A stretch of 64,000 nt of DNA from Arion vulgaris (Eukaryota > Mollusca > Gastropoda > Stylommatophora > Arionidae). The translations under genes were made by a program, and so were the position numbers. How positions within the stretch are numbered: the stretch's first letter is position 1; each line of letters begins with the position of its first letter. The DNA is taken from NCBI GenBank assembly GCA_020796225.1, contig CM036753.1, positions 5,451,001-5,515,000 on the forward strand, given 5' to 3'. This document shows, in pieces, positions 11,346 to 23,400 of this stretch. The notes below the pieces were generated by a model. It had not been told where the DNA came from. It saw only the letters and a program-made list of their open reading frames with translations, and did not search any database.

Positions 11346-11814
11346 GGCAAAACACGCAATTACAAAGTACTGTAGTTCTACAAATTACAAAAACAATGAC
11401 AAAATACAGCAACGTTTCGACCAACAAGGCCTTTATCAACAACAGAACAAACAGGAGTGACAAATTAAAATGAAACACAAATGGACGACCAAATACAAAC
11501 GTATCTAAGGAAAATCTGGAATAAAAACGAATAACGAAATAAATGTAACACAAAACACACATAAAAATTAGAAATAGAAAGGAAAAGAAACAATGAAACA
11601 TCTAGTAAATATATAACTTGAATACATGCAACATATACCCATATAGATTACAAAGCATGGGAAGAGAAAGTACTAAGAAGCATAAGAATGGAATATAACA
11701 TGAATACATGCAACATATACCTATAGATTACAAAGCATGGGAAGAAAGTACTAAGAAGCATAAGAATGTAATACGTTGAGCCGCGTGGTCGCAAGTACCA
11801 TACAAAAATCAACC

Positions 11815-12660
11815 GATTCTCCAGAGCAAATCGACTGCGATCATCCAGGAACATGATCGGATGGCTGCGACTGACATCGTGAGACCTAAATGGCCAGTAT
11901 CATTGAAATGGGTGGCTACAGGGTCACAGGCATTGGCGTATGTCGCGTAAGTGTTGGGCGAATCGGTCACTGAGCCTTTGCCTGTCTCGCCGATATAAGC
12001 CTTGTTACCGCTTACAGATAATGGCATAGATAAGATTACGGGACTCGCATTGAACTCATCGTCAATAAGAAACTGCCTAAAGGAAAGATACAGTACGATC
12101 TGATCACATAAGCAACGTGTTGCAACGCCGACGGACATGGACAGTGCCAAAATGAGTCTGGATATTGGACTTAAGGTGACTGTGTATCAACATATCCTTA
12201 AGACTTCTGTCCCGTCTGTAAGACACCAAAGGATAGTTGGGAAGACAGAACGGGTCTCAGGATCTGATCTAAGGAGAGACAGATGACGGAATAAAACATT
12301 TTCACCAGGGAACTATGGGGTGGTAAGTTAAGTTTTACTCGTCAGAGTTAGTAGTCCTATGCTGGCGGTGGGCCTGCTGGCGAGTGATTTTCTGAACTCG
12401 ATGCATAGCCGAGACAAGCACGCTCTCCGGGTATAGGCGCCTACGAAAGAAATCAAGCATCTCGGGAGCTCTCTCAAGAAAATCATCGTCCTCACTACAA
12501 AGGCGACGAAGGCGTAAGAGCTGCGAGAATGGCAAGAGTCACGACAAGCCCGGGGATGGGAAGAAGTATAGAGGAGAAACTATGTGCATCAGTAGGCTTG
12601 TAATATACTGATGTAGTGATAGCGGATAGGCCTAAGGTGATAGTAATGTCAAGAAAGTTG
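11815..12660 (-). pseudogene. Penelope-like RT C-terminus and GIY-YIG, left arm
   Basis: From the centre outward the minus strand reads 'NFLDITITLG' and 'VYYKPTDAHS' (RT thumb region), 'LLRLRRLCSEDDDF', 'FFRRRLYPESVL', and then the GIY-YIG motif 'AYIGETGKGSVTD' with 'CDPVATHFNDTGH'. GIY-YIG endonucleases nick target DNA for insertion in this class. The coding sequence is split over at least three frames, so the copy is non-functional. The right arm holds an independent degraded version of the same ORF. Confidence 0.75.
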
Positions 12661-12686
12661 ACACAAGTAGTGGAGATGTGAGAAGA

Positions 12687-13565
12687 CAACTTTCTTGACA
12701 TTACTATCACCTTACGCCTATCCGCTATCACTACATCAGTATATTACAAGCCTACTGATGCACATAGTTTTCTCCTCTATACTTCTTCCCATCCCCGGGC
12801 TTGTCGTGAATCTTTTGCCATTCTCGCAGCTCTTACGCCTTCGTCGCCTTTGTAGTGAGGACGATGATTTTCGAGAGAGCTCGCGAGATGCTGATTTCTT
12901 TCGTAGGCGCTTATACCCGGAGAGCGTGCTTGTCTCGGCTATGCATCGAGTTCAGAAAATCACTCGCCAGCAGGCCCTTACCAGCCAGCATAGGACTACT
13001 AACTCTGACAGAGTAAAACTTATCTTAACTTACCACCCCCATAGTTCCTGGTGAAAAATGTTTTATTCCGTCATCTGTCTCTCCTTAGATCAGATCCTGA
13101 GACCCGTTCTGTCTTCCCTAACTATCCTTTGGTGTCTTACAGACGGACAGAAGTCTTATGATATGTTGGTACACAGTCGCCTTAAGTCCAATATCCAGAC
13201 TCATTTTGGCACTGTCCAGTGTGGCGTCGGCGTTGCAACACGTGTGCTTATGTGATAGAGACGCGTACTGATTTCCTTTAGCCACGTTACTTATTGACGA
13301 TGGTTTCACATGCGAGTTCCGTAATCTTATCTATGCCATTATCTGTAAGTGGTGTAACAAGGCTTATATCGGCGAGACAGGCAAGAGGCTCAGTGACCGA
13401 TTCGCCAACACTTACGCGACATACGCCAATGCTCTGTGACCCTGTAGCCACCCATTTCAATGATACTGGCCATTTAGATGCTCACGATGTCCAGGTCACA
13501 GCCATCCGATCATGTTCTCGGATGATCGCAGTCGATTTGCTCTGGAGAATCGGTTGATTTCTTTG
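12687..13565 (+). pseudogene. Penelope-like RT C-terminus and GIY-YIG, right arm
   Basis: This plus-strand copy reads 'SQLLRLRRLCSEDDDFRE', 'FFRRRLYPESVLVSAMHRVQ', 'LILTYHPHS' and then, in other frames, the GIY-YIG segment around 13350-13540 ('CNKAYIGETGKRLSDRF' region, 'DPVATHFNDTGH'). It differs from the left arm by small indels, so the two arms have diverged since duplication or one or both contain sequencing errors. RT catalytic motifs would lie upstream and are absent. Confidence 0.75.
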
Positions 13566-14292
13566 TATGGTACCTTGCGACCACGCGGCTCAACGTATTA
13601 CATTCTTATGCTTCTTAGTACTTTCTCTTCCCATGCTTGTAATCTATATGGGTATATGTTGCATGTATTCATGTTATATTCCATTCTTATGCTCTTAGTA
13701 CTTTCTCTTCCCCTGCTTGTAATCTATATGGGTATATGTTGCATGTATTCAAGTTATATATTTACTAGATGTTTCATTGTTTTTTTCCTTTCTATTTCTA
13801 GTTTTTATTTTGTTTTGTGTTACATTTATTTCGTTATTCGTTTTTATTCCAGATTTTCCTTAGATACGTTTGTATTTGGTCGTCCATTTGTGTTTCATTT
13901 TAATTTGTCACTCCTGTTTGTTCGTTTGCTTGATAAAGGCCTTGTTGGTCGAAACGTTGCTGTATTTTGTCATTGTTTTGTAATTTGTAGAACTACAGTA
14001 CTTTGTAATTGCGTGTTTTGCCAGTCAAATAGTTTTACTGCAGTTCCATATAAATATACTGAATATGGAGAAATTACTTGCAGGCCCTATGTAACGTATA
14101 ACGGTACGAGAGGAATTATTATTATTATTATTATACTTTGTGTAATAGTGAAATATGTTCACGATATAAGTAAATCTGTTTAGTTAAGAAAGATCTTAAC
14201 AATCTTTATCAATAATTATTTGTAGTCATTTTTGTTTCCAAAGATCACACAATCTCTCATTCTTTAGCCTGCGCCACCCTTTGTACTTAAGG

Positions 14293-15488
14293 CAGAGCCG
14301 GATTAGCCTAGTAGCAGAAGTAGCAAATGCTACGGGTCCGCGCTTCTAGGGGCCCTGCGCCTATGTGAAAGATGAAATGGAAAAATAACCAGATGTTATA
14401 TCAAAAACACGCAAGCTGTCTGAATTTTTAAATATCGTGTGTGATGGTGCTGAATCCAACGAAATCGAAGCAGAAAATACAGAAGACGCGTCCTACGTGT
14501 AGTAGATGAAAGCAGTGCTATAGAAGAATCATCATTACCAATATTACCATTAAGATCAGCAACTCTTCACGATTTAGCCACATTTTTCACAAGACAAACT
14601 GAAATCGAATGTACAAGTCCTTCCAATTTAGCCATATCATCTTCAAGCCAAAGAGAGGCAGAAAGCACAGTACATGCTTCTAATGTAGCAACATCATCTA
14701 CAAGCCAAAAACACAACGAAAGTAAAATGTACTCCAACGATATTGGTGAATGGCCAAACAACTTTCAAACAATCCACGATTTTGTCGAAAGTCGTTTTCA
14801 CATACACACATACACCAACAAACAAAACTCACGTGAAAGATTGGTTGTTTATACAGAAACTAAAGGACAACTGTTCTGTTTTGTTTGAAAAGTTATTGAT
14901 TTAGGCTGTACCATAGAGTGACTGGTGTATTTGGAATACTCCGGCAGTTAAAATCTATTACAGAGGAAGAGATCTTCAAAAGAACTCCAAATATTGTCAG
15001 CTCTTACCAAGAGGATTTGGAAGAAAGCCTAGGCGACGAACTTATGCAGTTCATTGAACTTCTTAAAACTAATGTAGCTGCTGCTATTTGCAACGAAAAG
15101 CATGAGGCTCTAGAACTGCAATTTTATAAACTTATAATGGAAAATTTATTAGAGTCGTGTTTCCCAAATGTAGAAATAGTCTTACGAATTTACTAGTTTT
15201 TAATGATTACTAACTGCAGCGGAGAACGTTCTTTTCAACATTAAAGTGTATAAAAAGTGAGTTAAGGAACATGATGGGACAAGATCGTCTAAATAACCTC
15301 ACCTTAATGAACATTGAAAGTAATTTACTTAGAGAAATTGATTTGTCTAGTATTATCTCTAAATTTGCTCACATTAAATCAAGAAAAGTTTGTTTGTAAA
15401 AGTTGTGTTTTATTTTATTATCATTACAAAACCTAGGGCCCCGCGCTAAAATTGCTACATGGCCCCGCGCTAGCCTAATCCGGCACTG
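14293..15488 (+). mobile_element. hAT DNA transposon, 1.2 kb
   Basis: Ends are 'cagagccggattag' and the complement of 'cagtgccggattag', and the flanks carry a perfect 8-bp duplication 'acttaagg' (14285-14292 and 15489-15496). The interior encodes pieces of a hAT transposase on the plus strand, including the C-terminal dimerisation region. GC-rich sub-terminal blocks ('ggccccgcgct') are also present at both ends. Confidence 0.85.
14918..15400 (+). pseudogene. hAT transposase C-terminal part
   Basis: A 92-codon frame (14918-15196) followed after a stop by 'TNCSGERSFSTLKCIKSELR' and 'MGQDRLNNLTLMNIESNLL' is the C-terminal dimerisation (hATC) domain, with its typical S-G-E-R-S-F-S core. Upstream (14700-14890) a third frame gives an N-terminal-like stretch around 'MYSNDIGEWPNNF'. 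The central catalytic part is deleted, so this copy could only be mobilised in trans. Confidence 0.75.
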
Positions 15489-15524
15489 ACTTAAGGTTAC
15501 AATAAATGCACACCATTCTTCTGT

Positions 15525-15660
15525 TTTTGTCTCACCTCTGTAGTTTGTTCCAGATGTGACTCATTTCTTGTTCTCCTCTGGGTCGTTTTGGGTCTTTCAC
15601 ATTTTAATTTACACTGTTGTCCATCTCAGTGCAGTTTTATGAACCCTATAAGATGAGCAC
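15525..15660 (-). mobile_element. LINE fragment (family L)
   Basis: Reverse-strand copy of the 3' ORF end seen more completely at 31855-32600; the recognisable stretch spans 'ttcttgttctcctctggg' to 'ctcagtgcagttt'. Confidence 0.55.
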
Positions 15661-16009
15661 CAATATCAATTCTGAACCATCTTCAACTTCCGTTTTGTTT
15701 ACTATTTTTGCTGTTTTCATTAGTACCCCTGTTCTTATATAGATTCTAATAAAGGTATTGTTTTGTCTGAGGGTGTGCCTATCAATTTCCATTCTCTCAC
15801 TGTTATCTCTAGATGAATTAACTCTTAGTGGGCCAGAGCAAAAGCCATGTTTTTACAAGCCATTTGTTTTTAGAATAAAAACGCCCTTTAGTGTGGCTCC
15901 TGGTAAAAAGGTGTCTAACCCAAAGCCATATAGTCTAGCATTTTGTCCACAAGGAGTTATATATCCAACTGATCAGCAGATGAGTTTCAGAGTTGTGAAT
16001 CCAACAAGC

Positions 16010-16215
16010 TGACCAGATTGAGAGAGATTGTGCCGACATTATACAGAGTGGAAAAGATCAACATACCAAATATGTGAAAAGGTTGATTAATCAACATCAA
16101 ACTGGCAAGTTGAGCCATTTGACCCTGCTGGATTTGTTGAAATCAGGGATCGGAGAACTTATGGACATGTCCGGTGTGCTATGATGATAGTCCTCTGATA
16201 ACCGATATGATAACT
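16010..16215 (+). mobile_element. I-like LINE 3' end
   Basis: Contains 'aggttgattaatcaacatc' and 'cttatggacatgtccgg ... tgctatgatgatagtcctc', shared with 24060-24365, 38345-38690, 42120-42500 (minus), 44383-44520 (minus) and 46885-47015. Confidence 0.65.
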
Positions 16216-16689
16216 TTCCAGTTACATTTCATAGATTTGTGCTTGTTACTTCCTTTAACCATGTGGTATGAAATATGTAATAAAGACATCTGCTAATAAC
16301 AGCCTTCAGTGTAAATTGTATAGTTTTAGTAAAATATCATTTTCTGAAACCACAATCTACTATTAACAAATGTAAAATTAAATTACTACAAATTTCTAAA
16401 CATTAAACACTTAACAAATCACTTCAATTATTTTGAGTAATCTTAATTTTAATTAAAAAGTAATCTTGGTCAAAACAAAACTCAAGATTTTATGTAACAA
16501 AATAGCAGTGATTTTTTTTCATATTTACTGTAAAAACACAGTCAGTTTAGAATCTTTATAAACTGAGTTACTTGTTGGAATGTGGTCATCATGTGTTTAA
16601 ACTAGTAAGTTAGATTAGATGGATCACAAGTTGAATGTGAGGGATTGTATGTTTGGTACTTGTGTAAATTTATTATTTCTTAACTGGTA

Positions 16690-16800
16690 TGTTGTGTGAT
16701 TCTGTTCTTTTTTCCTTTTGGTTGAAACGTTGCTGTGTATTGTTATTGTTTTTGTATTTTGTAAAACTGCAGTACTTTATTTTTATGTGTTTAGTCAGGC
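16690..16800 (+). mobile_element. Penelope-like terminal-repeat remnant
   Basis: The stretch 'gttgaaacgttgctgt' followed by 'aaaactgcagtactttat' matches the outer end of the Penelope-like arms (13940-14015). It lies about 120 bases beyond the stop codon of the coiled-coil gene; read on the minus strand it contains AATAAA, a possible polyadenylation signal for that gene. Confidence 0.55.
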
Positions 16801-16919
16801 TTTCTTGCCATCACTTTTTACAATATTTTATAGATGAAGTTCACCCACTTGAAGTAATTAATATTTATAGTTTCAATAAAATAATGAAGTTGCTGCCATT
16901 AATTTAGAGGTTTATGTAG

Positions 16920-17485
16920 TTAAGATTGTTTAGACTCAGATTTGTCTTCATAATTTCTAACTCTGCTTCTAGCCGGAGCGCTGTGTCTATAAACTTCAGA
17001 CAAACAAGACCTTTCATCCCAATCTGAGTCTGAATCTGATAAAGCTGTGGAATGATTTTCAAAGATAGTTTTATGATCAACATTAGAATTAGAACTGTTA
17101 TTTTGTTCTGTATGGGAAGATGTTTTATTTTTATATGAATTGAATGATATTTGTTTAGTGGCGTTAAATGAGTTTGTGTGTTTGTCTTCCCTAATAGAAT
17201 GAGCCCAGTTAGTGGTGGATACAGCAGATTTGTTCAAAGGTTCAGAATTTACTGATTTAGTATCTACAGAAACAGTTGATGGTGTTTGTCTGGCATTTCT
17301 GAGAGTTGCCTTAAGTTTTTTAATTTCTTCAGTCTTCTCATTTACTTCAGCAGTTAATCTAGCAATATGTTCCTCTTGTTCTGAAATCTGGGTAGAGAGC
17401 TCCACAATGATTTTTGTATGACTAGTATCTGACACAGCTTCTGTATGTGGCAATATGTTATCCTCACTGGATGATAAGGTAGTCA
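16920..17485 (-). CDS. Coiled-coil gene, exon 6 (stop codon)
   Basis: Acceptor 'atttctacag' at 17486. Two bases complete the phase-1 codon, then 187 codons and a stop at 16920. Residues 'KIIVELSTQISEQEEHIARL' and 'VNEKTEEIKKLKATLRNA' form a second coiled coil; the rest is Ser/Asn/Thr-rich with an acidic 'SDSDSDWDER' segment and 'RHSAPARSRVR' near the end. The low-complexity tail is probably disordered and phosphorylated. Confidence 0.8.
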
Positions 17486-20400
17486 CTGTAGAAATAAGCA
17501 GAACATAATGAATGTAGCAGAATTTTAAAATCCACACTAATTTTCTATATACTAAACAACTCAAATTTATTTATACTATGTGTTTATACTGATGACCCAG
17601 GTTCATTATCATCAGATAGCTTGTCCTGAGCAAAACTTTCCCACCGTAACAGTCCTTCAGAATTTCTCTCTCTCATAGGCCAGATGCCCCGCCTCTGCAG
17701 CCATCATGCTCAAATCATCCATTGCATCCTTAATCCATCTTCTCCATGGTCTTTCTCTTCTCCTCTTTGCGAGGATGCCTCCTTCCATGATGATCTCCAG
17801 TCATTCATGTCTTTTTATATATGTCCAAAATATCTCAATTTTCTCATTCTTATTTGTAGCATCAGCCAGTTTTCTTTGATTTTGAGTTCTTTCTGATTTG
17901 TTCTCTTCTGTGTCCATGATATAGGGGAGGACTCATCTGTAACACTTATATTCAAAAGCACATATGTTTTTTCCACTGCTTTGTTAAATATCCATGCTTC
18001 ACACCCATACATTGCCACTGGGAGTATGCATGCTCTTAGTATTCTAATGTTTGTTTTCTTATCAGTTCTATTCCATACTGTTTTTAGTTGTTTAATTTTT
18101 TTTTACCTAGGTTAAAAGGAGAAAATGGCAATAAGTCAGGCATACCCTCTGGAATAAAATGTTGAGTGTCACTGGAAAATCACTTGAGTGGAACAAGAAA
18201 AATGGAGAATGGGACGTCCTAAACAGACCATGCAGACAGAGTCTTCTTGAGGAACTGACGGATGCTGGACTAATCCAGATCTGGTAATCTATAAAGCAAC
18301 AGCCATATACTAGAAAAAGTGGCGAACAACTGTTGAGGAACTATACTCCATGCAGAGCGGAGAGGAATAAAGAGAGAAGAAAAAGAGAAACAACTCAAAT
18401 GGTGCTTCTTAATGTTAGCATTTTGGCATAATCAATTCGTTATACCCAGAATCTCGACCAGTCCAAATCTGCAATATACAGATGCTAAGCTGACCTATTT
18501 CATTTATGGGTGACACATAATTTGTAGCTACTGTAGAAAGATAAACTCTTAAAATAAGTCATGCTGTGCCAGTAAAAGCATATAATTATTTATTGCTGTA
18601 AGCCAGATAATACCTGTTTAATCAAATCTTTTCAAGATTACACTTTCAAATAAATAAATATTTTATTATTACAATAACATAAAGAAATCTATCTATCTAT
18701 ATCCACTTTATGTTCCATTTGATATATAAGGCGTCCACATAATATTTCAACTCTCTTTTCGCTGTTCTTCTCCATGTTTTCTTTGAATGTTCAGGCCCTC
18801 TCCATCCGCTGTACCTCAGAGAGCTGCCCTAGCCAATGCTCTTTTTGACAAACAACATACATACCCAAACAATCTCCAACTTCATATTTTAATTACAGTC
18901 TCCTAACAAAAAATCATTAACTAAGTAATATTCATAAAAACTAATGGTGTAAGCCTTACGGACAAAAAGTTACTGTTTGCTTTAGACAAAGATATAACAT
19001 ACAATGATGATTGTCCATTGCATCGTTCTGCTGTGATATTTTTGCTTTTGACTCCATATGGGTTATTGAAACCTCTTGACGTAACTCAAAATTTGTTTCA
19101 TCAATCCTCGATTAGCTTTTTTCCATTTTAAAACCTGAAAAAAATAATATTTTGTGAATTGTAGTTAAAATGTAATAACAAAAGAATAATTACGTCAGTT
19201 ATTTTTCATTGTAAAAAAATTCCATTTGTTTTCTACTTAAAAAATGCTGTTCCCTTTTGATCTGCTTAAAAGTTCCTAGAATGTGTCTTAGATAATGCAA
19301 TGGGGTCAAAGGCGCATGAGGCGGTGTGCCAGGGTTAGTGAGCAGGCACTAATCAAGACCCTGTCCCTTACCTCCACGTGGTGACCCTGGAAACAGACTT
19401 TGGTTCCGGTCTGGCTAATGGGGACAGGGATCGGGGAGAACTACTGGTAGTGGTAGCAGTGCAAGTACAAAAAAAAAGAAATGCAGATCCATATGAACAA
19501 AATGCACAAATCTCCTGAGAGATGTTCAACAAAATATTGCCAAAGTTCCCGAACAAAAAGAAACAGCAGTGAAACGTCTCTGACATAAGCCCCACTCCCC
19601 CGGAGTAAGGGCGAACGCAAATCGTAATCTCCGGAGCAGGAGACTCCATACACGAGCTCGACGTGTAAGTCAAAGGTCCCTCCACAAATTACCAGTTTCT
19701 CTGCCGATGGGGTGACTGGTAAACATGAAAGGTGCATCCAGTGACGAAACATGTGCCCACGTAGGGCGAAACTCGAAGCCCTGAGGATGGGGCAAACATT
19801 GCCAGCTCGTGGGCAAGAATAAATAAGTCAGATCCGTAACGAATAAAAGTCTAACCTCGTGTCGGTACGAGGGAAGATTGCAGCTGACTCCGCATCGGTG
19901 GCCTGGTGCAGATACATGTATTGGGCATGGTTTGCGCGAATACAAAAAGTTGCGTTTTAGTGCATAACGAAACTACCCTCCCTGGGAAAACCGTGCAAGG
20001 TACTGTTGCGATAATAATTAACATCCCCGGAAGAACTGAGGTGGGCGATGCCTAACGGAACTGCCAGCCTTGGGGCAAACGGGCAAGATACTATTGCAGT
20101 CACAACTAACATCCCCGGGAAGAACTGTTGCGGGTGATGGTGGCGAGTGCAAAATCCTCAGTTGCGTTGCTAGTGCCGATTGAAACGTCCCTCTACATTG
20201 TTTGTGCTTGGCCGAGGCCGGTGTCTTCCGAGGCTAACTGTGAATTGCCACGTACCAACGTGCATCTAGAAAAGGCTGATAACATTCCTACTCCGGATCA
20301 AACTCAAAAGTGAACGGTAAAGTAAGGTCGACAATGTAAAGATCTGACAGGCTGTCCGGGTCCGAACATTGGCGAAGGCCGATACTTTACACAGTGTTTT

Positions 20401-23400
20401 ATACGAGTAAGACACCGTCCGAGGACAAGCTTATAAGCCCCGTGAAATGTTTCTAATCCAGAACGACCTCACAGTCAGAAAAGGCATAACTCACTGTCTT
20501 GGCGTAGATCACAATATCCAAATATACGGCAAAGCTGATCGAAAAGACGAAGATCCGGGCCGACGTAGTCGGCAGAAAGGATCGTTCCCTAAGGAAAGTT
20601 CACCCTAGTAAATAAAAAGCTGGCTGAAACCGGACAGGCACGCCTAGTCACCATGGGCACACAACCGACACGACGTAGATCACCCTGTTCTTGTCAGTGG
20701 ACCAATTATACATCACAAAAAGAATGATAAAATTGGTCATGAAGAATGAGCGAGAGAAGAGAAGAAAAAGATAATGCAATAACACACAAAACCACAACCA
20801 GTACTGACCAAACAAAGTCAGAAGACTTGAAATAATAACCAATATTAGAAAATATAAACTGCTTATGTAAAGGAAAATAGATCAAACATAAATGCTAACA
20901 TAATTTATAAAGTAGGGGTTTCTGTGCCGAGGTGGTAAGGTGCTTGCCCCTCAATCCAAAGTTACTCGGTTCATTCCTTGAGTGGAGTGATCAAGATATT
21001 TTCCCAGAAACCCCTGATCTCAATGTAGGTGCGCAATGTATACACGTTATTGGCAAAGACCAAACATCACAAAGAGTGATTAAAATTGGTTGTGAAGAAC
21101 AAACGCGAAGAAGAAGAAGACCACTGTATCATTGAGATAAAAGAAATGACGAGAATTAAATGTCGACTAATCTTTACAAAAAACTTTTGAAAAAGGTAAA
21201 AATAATTGTGCATCTTGTTCTTTTACAAAGGAAGCAAGACAATAAAGTAAAGAACATACTTTCATACCATGTAATATATTAGGGAACACAGTGTTGGGCC
21301 CATATTTTTCTTTGATCAATGGCACACAATTGGCAATGAGGTCGCTATCAAGTCACCTTTATTTCCAAGTAATTCTCTGGTACCCAGTTGAAGCTGGGTC
21401 AACCTGAAGTCGTGTGTGATAAGAAAAATTCCAATTTAACTGGGGATTCTTCTTCTTTGAATGCTCCATATCGACCACTTGTCAACCACTCTGTGTGATT
21501 TATATGTGATCTGAGTCTAAGAGCAATTGTACGTTGTGCTAGTTATGTGCCTACAAGTAGGCCAGCACATTTCATTTCTGTGCTGCTTTTTATTTACTAG
21601 GGTAGCATCCTAGGGCCTACATCAATCGCCTCTTACGACATGCATTGTTGGTTGCAGTGGTACTATTCTTTGCTTCCTTGAGCTTTGGCACCACACAGGC
21701 TTAACTGGGGATGAAGTTAAGACCACCTATCTAAGAAGAAAATGTAGTAAACAATAAACTACACCAGCTTTCACGAAAGACATGTTGAAGGCATACGGTT
21801 AGCTTGAGAAACAATGGAGAGCTCATAAAGGATTTTATTTAAGGTAAGTCAATTGATCTCAGAAAATATTTTTTTTTTCTTCTATTTGGTGTTGCACTGT
21901 TACCAGGTTGTTGCCCTGTGTCGTGGTTTTCTGTTTTTGTCTTGCACTGTTCTTGTTGCTTGTGTGATAGTTATTTTTAAAATATATTTCACTAAGCATT
22001 ATAATGTCTCACATTCCATAAACCTGAGGCATTGATCACAACACTGCATAACAAATAGAATAATTTTATAACAAATTTGAAAAATAATTACCCTTCTCTG
22101 AAAATCTATCTGAGCATTCTTTAAGTCTTTTTCTAGTTTTTCAATATGTTGATCTTTAGCTTTTAAGTTCTCTTTGAATGAATCTGTGATTTTTGTTGAT
22201 GCCAGTAACTGATCCTCTGTGATAAGACTGCATCTGTCTTCTAAAGTTTGAACCTGATCCTGCAAATCTAATTTATTGCTTTCAGATATTGTTAGCTGAA
22301 ATGTAGAAATAACAATTTAGCAAAAATGATAAAATGTGTCTACATGCTGGCTACCCTTATAGCTGTTCAATCCATGCTAGCTTGCTAAATGTGCCTATAC
22401 GTTGCCTACCTGTATAGCTGCACAATCCATGCTAGTTTGTTGAATGTGTCTATATGCTGGCTACCCTTATAGCTGTTCAATTCATGCTAGCTTCTTAAAT
22501 GTGTCTATGTGCTGGCTACCTTTATAGCTGTTCAATCCATGCTAGCTTGCTAAATGTGCCTATACGTTGCCTACCTGTATAGCTGCACAATCCATGCTAG
22601 TTTGTTGAATATGTCTAAATGCAAGCTACCCTGAAAGCTACTCAATTCATGCTAGCTTATCAAATGTGTCTATATCAGATCCCTTACATTAGCTCTGACT
22701 GTAATTCTGAATATTTGTTTAACTCAGAAAATTGTGTGGCCATTTTCAGTTGTGTACAAAATAGTTAATAATTCTAGAATTTGAGAGTTTGGTTTGAACT
22801 TTGAACACATACATATGAAATACAGCATTTTTAAAAGTTCTAAGATGGTTAGCAGTAAAAGGAAATGGATTCATAGCTTATATACATAGAAATACTTGAT
22901 GAAAAAAAGAAGAAGAGGTTAGAGCATTATATTCTTGTAACGTTATACTTTACATGGGGCATGCAAGCGATTTCTTCATACCACTTTATTCTGGACAACT
23001 CGTATGCTATCAAAAGTCTTTTTAAATCAATGAAATTTATGTTAAGAGGCAGTTGCTTCTCAGTATCTGCCTCCAAGAAGAGTCTAAGTGTAATTATTTG
23101 GTCTAAGCAGATTCTCCCAGGTCTAAAGCCAATGTGTTCTCTCAGAGATGTATCCCAGCTCTATTGATTCTAACAAAAAAGATTTTGCAACAAGTTTTGG
23201 TAATTACTGATAATGGCATGATCCCTCTTCAGTTGTTGCAATATTTGAGATCACCTGTTTTGGAAACATTAACAATTATTCCCTTCTTTCATAATTGTTA
23301 CAGAAGAGTCCTCAGTATATCATTGACAGAGAAGAGAACAAATAGATCTATCGAGAAAGAACTCAAAAACAAAGAAAACTGGCTGATGCTACAAATATGT

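Larger units (their letters stand above)
11346..14022. mobile_element. Penelope-like element as a 2.7 kb near-perfect palindrome
   Basis: A minus-strand arm (11346-12660) and a plus-strand arm (12687-14022) are inverted copies separated by 26 bases. Each arm encodes, from centre outward, the C-terminal part of the reverse transcriptase, a GIY-YIG endonuclease and a pLTR-like end with 'aaggccttgttggtcgaaac'. Both are truncated at the same point in the RT, so neither is autonomous. The outermost bases ('ggcaaaacacgcaattac' and its complement) match at both ends. Tandem or inverted pairs of truncated copies are known for this class. Confidence 0.85.

Noticed and set aside
13512..14183. 223-codon plus-strand frame with hydrophobic, membrane-like stretches
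   Set aside because: It runs through the AT-rich Penelope-like terminal repeat, and the matching sequences at 3291-3650 and 11176-11601 show that it is repeat DNA; hydrophobicity is due to T-rich codons.
19368..20313. Several 60-105 codon frames in the CpG-rich block
   Set aside because: They overlap in all frames, a result of GC-rich composition, with no motif in any.
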